Shown here in pieces: positions 1-5,046 of a DNA stretch of 5,046 nucleotides. Made by a program: the position numbers and the translations under genes. The notes beneath the pieces are model-generated. The model was not told the DNA's origin, did not search any database, and saw nothing but the letters and a program-made list of their open reading frames with translations. Source of the stretch: Planctomycetaceae bacterium (lineage in GTDB: Bacteria; Planctomycetota; Planctomycetia; Pirellulales; Thermoguttaceae); assembly GCA_003532715.1 (NCBI GenBank), contig DOEZ01000061.1:1-5046 (forward strand), in the 5' to 3' direction. Every line of letters begins with the position of its first letter. Within the stretch, counting starts at the first letter, position 1.

Positions 1-1
1 A

Positions 2-2098
2 CCGTCACGTGCGGCGCAACAGATGATTCCGTCGTCGGAACGGACGACGCCCGCGACGCCCGCGCCGGCCGCGCGGTCGCGGTCTCGTTCCACCGTCGAC
101 ACTCGCTCGATGGGGCCCTCGGCGCCGCCCACGAATGTCTCCCCGCGACAATCGGTCGAACCATCGACCCGGATCGCGCGACCATCGCGTGCGTCGGAAC
201 GTTCGGCCGAGTCGATTCTGGGCTCTTCGCCCGAGCCGCGTCAGGCGGGCAACTGGGCGCGTCGATCGCAAGGCGCCGCGCCGGCAAACGATGCTTCCGC
301 ATCGCTGCCCGACTTCAGCCAGATCAGGCGTCGGACAACCAACTCCGAACGCCTGACATCGAAACCGGCCGCGTCCGAAGCGTCCGCCGCGCCGCGCGCG
401 ACGACAGGCGGCTCCACGAACGGACCGTTGTCGCTCTCCGACGTTCGCGGTCGGATTCAGAGAAGCAGCGTGGGACGAGGCCCGAACAATACCCCGGCCG
501 CCACCGATCCGCCGGCTGCTTCGGCCCGACAGATTCCACGAGACCGCGCGCCGCAAGGCGCCGAGCGAGAAGCAAGGGTCGATCGGGATCGTTCGGACCG
601 TGGAAATCTCGATACTCGCGAGGCTCAACGCGGCAAATCGGGCGCCGCCCAAACAGGTACCGAGCGTGCGACTCGCGAGCGAAGCGAAGGTGACGCCCGC
701 GCTGCCACGCGAGGTCGCTCGACCACCGCCGCGGAGACGGATCGCCTCGGCAGGCAAACGCCTGGAATGACCGGGCGCCGCGACGCCGTGTCGGGCCAGC
801 CCGGCGGGCCGAAGGGCGGACGCGGCGGTGACGGAAAGGCCGTCGCCCACGGCGGCGACCGGGGCCGCTTCAAGCACGTCGCCGAGGGACACGTTGCACG
901 ACGGATCGACCTCGACAAGCAATACGAGATGCGCGACAAGGGCGACGTCGCACGGCGAATGGGCTTCGACAAGTACTCGCATCACAGAGGCCCGTCGCCC
1001 GGGGCGCGTCCCTCGGGACACGGCGTCCACGTATCGCACGCCGGCGCGTACTATCATCGCGGACGAGTCAGCCCCCATTACGCCAGGAGCGGCTTCTACT
1101 TCAATTTCCACTGGCCGAGATACTATTCCGCATTCTGCTCCTACCCGCTTTCGTACGGCTACTACTACCCGCGATGGTCGCCATGGGTGTCGTGGAGTTG
1201 GAACTACGATTGCGGTCCGGTGTGGGATCCGCGTCCCATTTACTGCCGTCCGTGGTACTATCCCGTCCGAACCACTTGGGTCTACTGGAGCGTGCCGGCT
1301 TGGGAACCGATGCCGGTGGCCGCCAGCGGCACGTGGGTCGACGTGAACATGGAACCGGCACCGGCCCAGCAGTACGATTTGCAGCTCTTGGCGGTCCGAT
1401 TCGTCGACCCGGGCCATCCCGACGAACAGCTTGGGCCCCGATATCGCGTCTGGTTCCGCAACAACAGCAACGAGCCGATTGCCGCCCCGTTCGACGTGTT
1501 CCTGTTCGCCGGCAACGACGATCGGATTGACGACATGCTGCCGAAGGCGGGCGTTCGAGTTGCCTCGATCGAGGCGGGACAGACCCAGTCGGTCGACATT
1601 CGCCTCCCCTTCGATGTCCTGCAAATGGGCCGCGATGAAAAAGGCCAACCGGCCCCGTTCACCACGTTGCACGTTCTGGTCGACGCAAACCGTGAAATCG
1701 AGGAGACCAGCGAGGCAAACAACGGCACGCAATTGACAAGCGACCTCGTGTTGCCGGTCGATCCTGTTGCGTTCGAGGTTAAGCCCGCCGAGGCCGTGGC
1801 CGGTGGCGAAGTCCTATTGGCCGGCGAGGGCCTTGGGCCCGAGCCGGGCCGCGTGCTGGTCCACCTGGGTGGAATCGAAATGGACGCCGAGATTCTCGGC
1901 TGGTTCGACCTCGGCGTGCGACTGACCATGCCTCGTTTGCCGTTGGCCGGCCCCGTCGAAGCCGAACTGGTCGTCATCCGACGCGACGGCGCGGCGTCGA
2001 ATCCAATCACGGTTACCGTCTCGCCGGAAGCGATGGACGAGGAAATCGTCCCCGGCTCAGTCCTCGAAGAGATCGTGTTGCCGCCCGCGAAACCTTGA
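2..2098 (+). CDS. Large surface/exported-type protein with disordered N-part, Tyr/Trp/Pro-rich stretch, CARDB domain and IPT/TIG-like domain (5' end outside window)
   Basis: The frame is open to the left edge. The first in-window ATG is at 23 (numbering below counts from it, 691 residues), but the sequence there is already low-complexity and has no signal peptide, so the true start probably lies upstream. Residues 1-280 are rich in Arg, Ser, Thr, Ala and Pro and look disordered. Residues 291-301 and 309-318 are a short repeat (VARRIDLDKQY, VARRMGFDKY). Residues 351-430 are strikingly aromatic, about 28 of 80 being Tyr, Trp or Phe, with many Pro and three Cys (372, 397, 408). Residues about 451-575 match a CARDB domain, ending in the typical VDANREIEETSEANN. 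Residues about 578-667 look like an IPT/TIG Ig-like fold. CARDB and TIG domains are usual in extracellular adhesion-type proteins, so a cell-surface role is inferred; no enzyme motif is visible. A 575-residue frame on the opposite strand is judged a shadow. Confidence 0.85.
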   Translation, partial: PSRAAQQMIPSSERTTPATPAPAARSRSRSTVDTRSMGPSAPPTNVSPRQSVEPSTRIARPSRASERSAESILGSSPEPRQAGNWARRSQGAAPANDASASLPDFSQIRRRTTNSERLTSKPAASEASAAPRATTGGSTNGPLSLSDVRGRIQRSSVGRGPNNTPAATDPPAASARQIPRDRAPQGAEREARVDRDRSDRGNLDTREAQRGKSGAAQTGTERATRERSEGDARAATRGRSTTAAETDRLGRQTPGMTGRRDAVSGQPGGPKGGRGGDGKAVAHGGDRGRFKHVAEGHVARRIDLDKQYEMRDKGDVARRMGFDKYSHHRGPSPGARPSGHGVHVSHAGAYYHRGRVSPHYARSGFYFNFHWPRYYSAFCSYPLSYGYYYPRWSPWVSWSWNYDCGPVWDPRPIYCRPWYYPVRTTWVYWSVPAWEPMPVAASGTWVDVNMEPAPAQQYDLQLLAVRFVDPGHPDEQLGPRYRVWFRNNSNEPIAAPFDVFLFAGNDDRIDDMLPKAGVRVASIEAGQTQSVDIRLPFDVLQMGRDEKGQPAPFTTLHVLVDANREIEETSEANNGTQLTSDLVLPVDPVAFEVKPAEAVAGGEVLLAGEGLGPEPGRVLVHLGGIEMDAEILGWFDLGVRLTMPRLPLAGPVEAELVVIRRDGAASNPITVTVSPEAMDEEIVPGSVLEEIVLPPAKP

Positions 2099-2126
2099 CG
2101 AGATGACTGGCGTTTCCGCCGTTCCC

Positions 2127-2135
2127 TGCTATGAT
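2127..2135 (+). promoter_or_regulatory. Candidate extended -10 promoter for the dehydrogenase gene
   Basis: TGCTATGAT matches the extended -10 form (TG, one base, then TATGAT at 2130-2135, one base from TATAAT). No good -35 hexamer lies 16-18 bp upstream, but an extended -10 can work with a weak -35. Transcription would begin around 2141-2143, exactly where the palindromic element begins, and would give a leader of roughly 105 nt before the ATG at 2249. It was assigned by eye and could be chance. Confidence 0.35.
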
Positions 2136-2142
2136 GGAGACC

Positions 2143-2222
2143 GTAGGGTGGGGCGATTGCAGCGAACCTTATCGGGAAAGCGTAGATTCCACGGTAAGAT
2201 TTGCGGCAATCGTCCCACCCTG
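2143..2222 (+). repeat. 80-bp palindromic repeat element, copy 1
   Basis: This is an imperfect palindrome whose outer arms, 2146-2166 (GGGTGGGGCGATTGCAGCGA and one more base) and 2200-2220, pair at 21 positions with one A/G mismatch and two G-T wobbles. The stem continues with CTTATCG (2168-2174) against CGGTAAG (2192-2198) and GGAA/TTCC (2175-2178, 2187-2190), so nearly the whole element folds into one long hairpin with an 8-nt loop. A second copy of identical length is at 3222-3301, about 79% identical. It lies 44 nt after the stop of the upstream gene and ends 26 nt before the dehydrogenase start. It resembles REP-like or MITE-like intergenic repeats; no target-site duplication is evident. 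As RNA it could act as a terminator for the upstream gene or a structured leader for the downstream one. Confidence 0.85.
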
Positions 2223-2248
2223 CTCTAACAGGAGCATAGGAGAACGGC

Positions 2249-3208
2249 ATGGCACGAATCGTGGTGCTCGACGGCTACGCGCTGAATCCGGGCGACTTGA
2301 GTTGGGGCGAGTTCGAGGCACTCGGTCGCCTCACGGTTCACGATCGAAGCACGCCGGTGGACGTCCTGGTCCGAGCGGCCGAGGCCGACGTCGCCATGAC
2401 GAACAAGGTGGCCTTCGACCGGAGGACGATCGACGCCTTGCCTCGGCTGAAGTACATTGGGGTGTTCGCCACCGGCTATAACGTAGTGGACCTAGCGGCC
2501 GCCGCCCAGCGCGGCATCGTCGTTACCAACGTGCCGGCCTACAGCACGGCCTCGGTCGCGCAGATGGTCTTCTCGCATCTCCTGAATCTCGCCCAACCCG
2601 TCGCGCATCATGCCGAGGCCGTCCGCCTGGGCCGTTGGACCGCGTGCGAGGACTTTTGCTTCTGGGAAAAGCCGCTGATCGAACTCGACGGGCTGACGAT
2701 GGGCATCGTCGGCTTCGGGCAAATCGGCCGCGCCACGGCGCGCATCGCCCGGGCCATGGGCATGAACGTGCTCGTTCACGACGTTTTTCCCCCCGCCAAC
2801 CCGGGCGACGGCATCGAATCGGTCGATTTGGATACGCTCTTCGGCCAAAGCGACGTTGTCTCGCTGCATTGCCCGCTCAACGAGCAGACCGAAAAGCTCG
2901 TCGATGCCAAACGGTTGGCCCAGATGAAGCCGACCGCGTTTCTGATCAACACGGGCCGGGGGCAACTCGTCGACGAACGGGCGCTGGCCGACGCACTCAA
3001 TGCCGACCGAATCGCCGGGGCCGGCATCGACGTTCTGGCGGACGAGCCCCCGCCGGCCGACAGTCCGTTGCTCGCGGCCAAGAACTGTCACGTGACGCCC
3101 CACATCGCCTGGGCAACCCGCGCCGCCCGAGCCCGGCTCATGACCATTGCAGCCGAGAACGTTCGGGCCTTTCTGGCGGGAAATCCACGGAACGTGGTCG
3201 ATCGTTGA
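2249..3208 (+). CDS. D-2-hydroxyacid dehydrogenase, glycerate dehydrogenase/hydroxypyruvate reductase type
   Basis: A complete 319-residue NAD-dependent enzyme, the usual length for the family. It is expected to interconvert a 2-keto acid and a D-2-hydroxy acid, most likely hydroxypyruvate and D-glycerate, in the cytosol. The split substrate-binding domain covers about residues 1-100 and 290-319 around the Rossmann domain. The glycine motif GFGQIG is at 155-160, followed by Asp178 at the end of the second strand, which suggests NAD rather than NADP. The catalytic set is present: Arg237 in NTGRG, Glu266 in ADEPP and His285 in TPHIAWAT. The PHIAWAT and FWEKPLIELDGLTMGIVGFG patterns fit the glycerate dehydrogenase branch rather than SerA or lactate dehydrogenase, and there is no C-terminal ACT domain. 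The start is supported by AGGAGA at 2238-2243, 5 nt before the ATG. It appears monocistronic, flanked by the two palindromic repeats. Exact substrate is inferred. Confidence 0.95.
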   Translation: MARIVVLDGYALNPGDLSWGEFEALGRLTVHDRSTPVDVLVRAAEADVAMTNKVAFDRRTIDALPRLKYIGVFATGYNVVDLAAAAQRGIVVTNVPAYSTASVAQMVFSHLLNLAQPVAHHAEAVRLGRWTACEDFCFWEKPLIELDGLTMGIVGFGQIGRATARIARAMGMNVLVHDVFPPANPGDGIESVDLDTLFGQSDVVSLHCPLNEQTEKLVDAKRLAQMKPTAFLINTGRGQLVDERALADALNADRIAGAGIDVLADEPPPADSPLLAAKNCHVTPHIAWATRAARARLMTIAAENVRAFLAGNPRNVVDR

Positions 3209-3221
3209 ACGGCCTGAAGAA

Positions 3222-3301
3222 GTAGGGTGGGGCGATTCCAGCGAGTCTTGTCGGAAAAACACAAATTCCACGAAAAAACTCGCTGCAATCGCCCCACCCC
3301 T
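3222..3301 (+). repeat. 80-bp palindromic repeat element, copy 2
   Basis: Same orientation and length as the copy at 2143-2222, aligning without gaps with about 16 differences in the first 78 positions. Arms 3225-3246 and 3278-3299 pair at 22 positions with a single C/C mismatch, so this copy has the better outer stem. The inner part pairs less well than in copy 1, although TCGGAA and ATTCCACG around the loop are shared. One pair changed on both sides between copies (A2166-T2200 becomes G3245-C3279). It starts 13 nt after the dehydrogenase stop and ends 27 nt before the stop of the oppositely oriented sigma gene. In this convergent position the hairpin could serve as a terminator for both, though neither side has a strong U-tract. 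Confidence 0.85.
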
Positions 3302-3328
3302 CATGAATAATCCGAATCGGCGGCGGCC

Positions 3329-3910
3329 TCAGACGGTCGCCAATTCGGCCAGCTCCTTGGCCAGTCGTTTTCGCGCGACGTGCAGCCGCCGCTTGATCGT
3401 TCCGAGCGGCGATTGGAAGTCGTCGCTCATTTCGATCAGGGATCGTCCCTGGAAATAAAACGCTTCGAGCGTCTCGCGGTCCATCCGGCCTAGGCGGCCC
3501 AAGCCCTGGTGAACCTGGTTCCGCCGTTCGCGCGCGAGAACTCTACCCAACGGCGTCTCATGCTCGATGCAATCGATCGCGGCAACGCTTGGTTCCACCG
3601 TGGCGATCGGCTTGTGCCGCACGGCTCGGTTGATTGCCATCCGCGTCGCGATCGCTCGAAGCCAGCCGGCGAAGCAGCGTGGATCTTCGAGTTGATTGAT
3701 CTTTCTGAAAGCCTGGATGAAGACTTCCTGGCAGAGTTCCTGGGCGTCGGCCTGATTGTGCAGCCGCCGCAGGCAAATGGCGTGAACCGTCGAAGCGAAC
3801 TGATCGACCAATTGGTCGAAGGCTTCGCCGCAACCGTCTTGTGCAGCCTGAACCAGCGCGACCAAGTCGGTTTGTTCCGAAAAGCAGCCGTATTCTTGAA
3901 TCGTAGCCAT
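3329..3910 (-). CDS. ECF-type RNA polymerase sigma factor
   Basis: A 193-residue sigma-70-family protein of the short ECF type, with only regions 2 and 4. It should bind core RNA polymerase and direct it to a specific promoter set. Region 2 spans about residues 15-100, including ADAQELCQEVFIQAFRKI (54-71) for core binding and -10 recognition and FAGWLRAIATRMAINRAVR (80-98). A linker of about 30 residues follows. Region 4 spans about 125-188 with the -35-binding helix-turn-helix at about 157-183 (SLIEMSDDF, then GTIKRRLHVARKRL). The wording closely resembles planctomycete sigma factors. The ATG at 3910 is chosen because homologous sequence begins after it; the frame extends upstream only to a TTG at 3979. 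Its Shine-Dalgarno is weak (AAGAAG, 3925-3920, 9 nt away). No transmembrane anti-sigma factor is visible next to it, so how it is controlled is not evident. Confidence 0.93.
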   Translation of the reverse strand: MATIQEYGCFSEQTDLVALVQAAQDGCGEAFDQLVDQFASTVHAICLRRLHNQADAQELCQEVFIQAFRKINQLEDPRCFAGWLRAIATRMAINRAVRHKPIATVEPSVAAIDCIEHETPLGRVLARERRNQVHQGLGRLGRMDRETLEAFYFQGRSLIEMSDDFQSPLGTIKRRLHVARKRLAKELAELATV

Positions 3911-4035
3911 ATACGTGTTCTTCTTGCATAAACGAAATCGGAGATTGGAGAACCGGCGGCGTGCATGCGCGAAAAGCAAGCGAACGCTTCCGGCGCCGGT
4001 GCCAACTGAGACGGCCGTTTGACGTTAAGCACTTG

Positions 4036-4061
4036 GATTCGATCTCGAAGAGATCAGAATC
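4036..4061 (-). terminator. Hairpin overlapping the stop codon of the small ORF; possible attenuator or weak terminator
   Basis: GATTC GATCTC GAA GAGATC A GAATC on the plus strand is an 11-bp inverted repeat with one bulged base and a 3-nt loop. Read on the minus strand the apex is CTCTTCGAG and the stem contains the TGA stop (4056-4054) of the 99-residue ORF. It lies between that ORF and the sigma gene. No U-run follows, so it is not a classical intrinsic terminator; it could partly terminate, stabilise an mRNA end, or be incidental. Confidence 0.35.
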
Positions 4062-4353
4062 GAGCGCCGACGTCCCACGAGCCGGGCCCGGCAGGCTGCC
4101 CGGTCACGCGGCGCGAATGGCAATGCACCAATCGTGCCGGCGACCGGCGCGTAACGCCGACGTCCGCGCGGCGACGGTAAACGGGTACCGCGACGCGTTG
4201 GGCCAGCGCCGTACCGGCGAGCCGCTGCAAGAGAAACCACGTATGTAGGCGCGTACTCGATGCGTGCAAAATCGTCTTGCTCATCACGTTCCGGATCTGG
4301 CGAGCCATGGCCGCGACGATCTGTTTGCCGGAAATCGTAATGAAACTACGCAT
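4054..4353 (-). CDS. Possible small protein of unknown function upstream of the ECF sigma gene
   Basis: A 99-residue frame beginning MRSFITISGKQIVAAMARQI. I do not recognise the family. Support comes from the start: GGAGGT at 4365-4360 with 6 nt to the ATG is the strongest well-placed ribosome-binding site on the minus strand, and a candidate ECF promoter lies just upstream. The product is basic, with many Arg, and has no clear signal peptide or membrane segment. Residues 1-60 look more protein-like than the Arg/Gly/Pro-rich C-terminal third, which resembles random translation of GC-rich DNA, so the gene may be truncated or frameshifted after about residue 65. It is co-directional with the sigma gene, 143 nt upstream. 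The same frame extends further 5' to 4593 but that extension looks non-coding. Alternatively the site starts only a leader peptide. Confidence 0.4.
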   Translation of the reverse strand: MRSFITISGKQIVAAMARQIRNVMSKTILHASSTRLHTWFLLQRLAGTALAQRVAVPVYRRRADVGVTRRSPARLVHCHSRRVTGQPAGPGSWDVGARF

Positions 4354-4359
4354 CGAACT

Positions 4360-4365
4360 ACCTCC
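4360..4365 (-). promoter_or_regulatory. Strong ribosome-binding site (GGAGGT)
   Basis: Read on the minus strand, GGAGGT precedes the ATG at 4353 by 6 nt, near-ideal spacing. It decides the start of the 99-residue frame and stands out because the neighbouring sigma and right-edge genes have weak or misplaced sites. Confidence 0.5.
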
Positions 4366-4387
4366 GCGCCTCGCGCGATTGAATAAG

Positions 4388-4411
4388 AACGTTTGTCGAA
4401 CCGAAAGTTCC
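4388..4411 (-). promoter_or_regulatory. Candidate ECF-sigma promoter (GGAAC-N15-CGTT)
   Basis: On the minus strand GGAAC (4411-4407, continuing TTT) is followed after 15 nt by CGTT (4391-4388). ECF promoters of the RpoE type commonly have GGAAC near -35 and a short CGT/CGTT-like -10 about 15-17 nt later. Transcription would start around 4376-4382, about 25-30 nt before the small ORF and just upstream of its ribosome-binding site. The sigma gene is downstream in the same direction, so autoregulation is possible. Short motifs of this kind arise by chance, and the specificity of this sigma factor is unknown. Confidence 0.3.
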
Positions 4412-4714
4412 GCTTCCGAGTCAACTCCTCCAGGGAAATCGACCCGGAAAGGGTTGTCACATGAGGACAATTGTGCGGGCTGGGCGGTCACGCAAGTCAG
4501 CCGAGCGAGAACCCGACACGACCCACTGCCGCACGCGAACTCGGCAAGGATTCGTTCGCCACCCTGCCGAATCGCCCCAGACATACACGCCATTCACTAT
4601 GACAGGACTGCTCCATTTTGTCAAGGAAGTTGTTGTCTCAGGCTCATTTGGGAAGCCAGCATCCCCCCAGCGAGGGCAAAGTCATGTCAATACGAGTGAG
4701 ACACATCCCGAATG

Positions 4715-4746
4715 CCAAAGGTTCGCCGGCGTGCGCGAATCTTTGG
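4715..4746 (+). other. 12-bp hairpin in intergenic region
   Basis: CCAAAGGTTCGC (4715-4726) pairs with GCGAATCTTTGG (4735-4746) over 12 bp with a single G-T wobble and an 8-nt loop. No U-tract follows on either strand. It is the best simple stem in the right-hand intergenic stretch and, with the two stems after it, may belong to a structured leader or small RNA. Confidence 0.5.
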
Positions 4747-4778
4747 ACCCTTGCACAATGGACAAGCGGAGGACGACC

Positions 4779-4843
4779 AACCCGAGTCCGGGTTCAAGGC
4801 CGACGTTTGCTATTGCCCGGCGATGCGGTTTCTGATAGCAAAC
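4779..4843 (+). other. Two further tandem hairpins in intergenic region
   Basis: AACCCG (4779-4784) and CGGGTT (4789-4794) form a 6-bp stem with a 4-nt loop. Ten nucleotides later GTTTGCTAT (4805-4813) and ATAGCAAAC (4835-4843) form a perfect 9-bp inverted repeat around a 21-nt loop. A TTTT run follows at 4852-4855, 8 nt after the last stem, too distant for a standard intrinsic terminator. The right-edge gene begins 90 nt downstream, so these could be part of its untranslated leader. Confidence 0.4.
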
Positions 4844-4874
4844 CGGGTTGATTTTCGCCCCAAGTTCTCTTGCC

Positions 4875-4881
4875 AAGGAGG
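4875..4881 (+). promoter_or_regulatory. Strong Shine-Dalgarno-like AAGGAGG, awkwardly placed
   Basis: AAGGAGG is a near-perfect anti-16S match, but the nearest ATG (4885) is only 3 nt away, too close for normal initiation. That ATG opens a different frame from the one at 4934 that looks coding, and no start codon of the 4934 frame lies at normal distance from it. It may be incidental or mark a displaced or frameshifted start. Confidence 0.25.
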
Positions 4882-4933
4882 GCCATGCCGGGCGACACCG
4901 ACCGGCACGAGAAACGCCCTCGCGACACGGACC

Positions 4934-5046
4934 ATGCGACAACGGCCCCCCGAAGACTTGGTGACGCTTCTGAAAGAACTGCGTTTGGCCACGCCCGGCC
5001 AGACGGCGGCCGTCGAACGTCGCGCGCGGCGGCTGGCGCGGGGGCT
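4934..5046 (+). CDS. 5' end of a gene running off the right edge; unknown, possibly a planctomycete kinase-like protein
   Basis: Only 37 codons plus 2 bases are in the window, starting MRQRPPEDLVTLLKELRLAT. The piece looks genuine: a helical N-terminus (DLVTLLKELRLATPGQ, then an Arg/Ala helix), about 78% G or C at third positions, and an open frame to the edge. It recalls the N-termini of Pirellulales proteins related to serine/threonine protein kinases that start with a LATPGQ-type segment, but that is from memory and the fragment is too short to prove it. No Shine-Dalgarno precedes the ATG; the frame is open further upstream without another start codon. Divergent from the small ORF and sigma gene. 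Confidence 0.5.
   Translation, partial: MRQRPPEDLVTLLKELRLATPGQTAAVERRARRLARG

Larger units (their letters stand above)
4412..4933. other. Long intergenic stretch without a convincing gene; several inverted repeats
   Basis: About 520 bp between the divergent small ORF and right-edge gene. Open frames here (for example an ATG at 4684, 56 codons) lack recognisable content. Structure visible: TCGGCAAGG/CCCTGCCGA at 4541-4549 and 4562-4570 (one mismatch, 12-nt loop), and the hairpins at 4715-4843 listed separately. TTGTC/GACAA at 4454-4470 is a short dyad with a 7-nt gap that could be an operator or chance. No tRNA was found; the GGTTCAA at 4791-4797 is not embedded in a T-arm. Confidence 0.5.

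Noticed and set aside
5..1732. 575-codon open frame on the minus strand opposite the CARDB protein
   Set aside because: Its content is Arg/Gly/Val-rich with no recognisable domain, and the plus-strand frame has clear CARDB and TIG-like domains. Long antisense frames are expected opposite GC-rich genes.
1282..2250. 322-codon minus-strand frame spanning the end of the CARDB gene and repeat copy 1
   Set aside because: Serine/arginine-rich translation with no domain; it starts inside the dehydrogenase ribosome-binding region and crosses the palindrome, as a shadow frame would.
2492..3304. 270-codon minus-strand frame opposite the dehydrogenase
   Set aside because: The plus strand encodes an intact dehydrogenase with all catalytic residues; this frame begins in repeat copy 2 and shows no family features.
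3911..3979. N-terminal extension of the sigma factor to a TTG at 3979
   Set aside because: The extra 23 residues are Arg/Phe-rich, unlike ECF N-termini, and the ATG at 3910 gives the usual length.
3990..3999. CCGGCGCCGG perfect 10-bp palindrome upstream of the sigma gene
   Set aside because: Short GC-only palindromes are common in DNA of this composition, and it has no clear position relative to a promoter.
4781..4804. Possible tRNA T-arm (GGTTCAA)
   Set aside because: The flanking bases do not form a five-pair T-stem, and no acceptor, D or anticodon arm could be fitted around it.
4684..4851. 56-codon plus-strand frame beginning MSIRVRHIPNAKG
   Set aside because: Weak ribosome-binding site, no recognisable content, and it overlaps the hairpin cluster; better read as non-coding.

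Overview
The window reads as chromosomal DNA of a GC-rich bacterium, most likely a planctomycete (Pirellulales-like). Three things point there: the ECF sigma factor has a region 4 ending (SLIEMSDDF, GTIKRRLHVARKRLAKE) that I associate with planctomycete sigma factors; the left-hand protein joins a disordered Arg/Ser-rich stretch, a Tyr/Trp/Pro-rich stretch and CARDB plus IPT/TIG-like domains; and the genes are loosely spaced with weak ribosome-binding sites. The taxon is an inference from family resemblance recalled from memory, not from a search.

Layout, left to right. (1) 2-2098 (+): the 3' part of a large, probably exported or surface protein. (2) 2099-2248: an intergenic stretch with a candidate extended -10 promoter, then an 80-bp palindromic element. 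(3) 2249-3208 (+): a complete D-2-hydroxyacid dehydrogenase of the glycerate dehydrogenase/hydroxypyruvate reductase type. (4) 3222-3301: a second, equally long copy of the palindromic element, between the convergent ends of the dehydrogenase and sigma genes. (5) 3329-3910 (-): an ECF-type sigma factor. (6) 4054-4353 (-): a possible 99-residue protein of unknown function with a strong Shine-Dalgarno and an ECF-like promoter in front of it. (7) 4412-4933: about 520 bp with no convincing gene but several hairpins. (8) 4934-5046 (+): the start of a gene that runs off the right edge.

The dehydrogenase is a stand-alone metabolic gene bracketed by the two repeat copies. The small ORF and the sigma gene lie in the same direction, 143 nt apart, and may form one unit. 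If the GGAAC-N15-CGTT motif is a real ECF promoter, the sigma factor could control its own transcription. The most unusual signals are the paired palindromic elements, which differ at about 16 of 78 positions yet keep exactly the same length and show one compensatory base-pair change, and the candidate ECF promoter/small-ORF/sigma unit. I see no CRISPR array, tRNA, rRNA, transposase or prophage gene.
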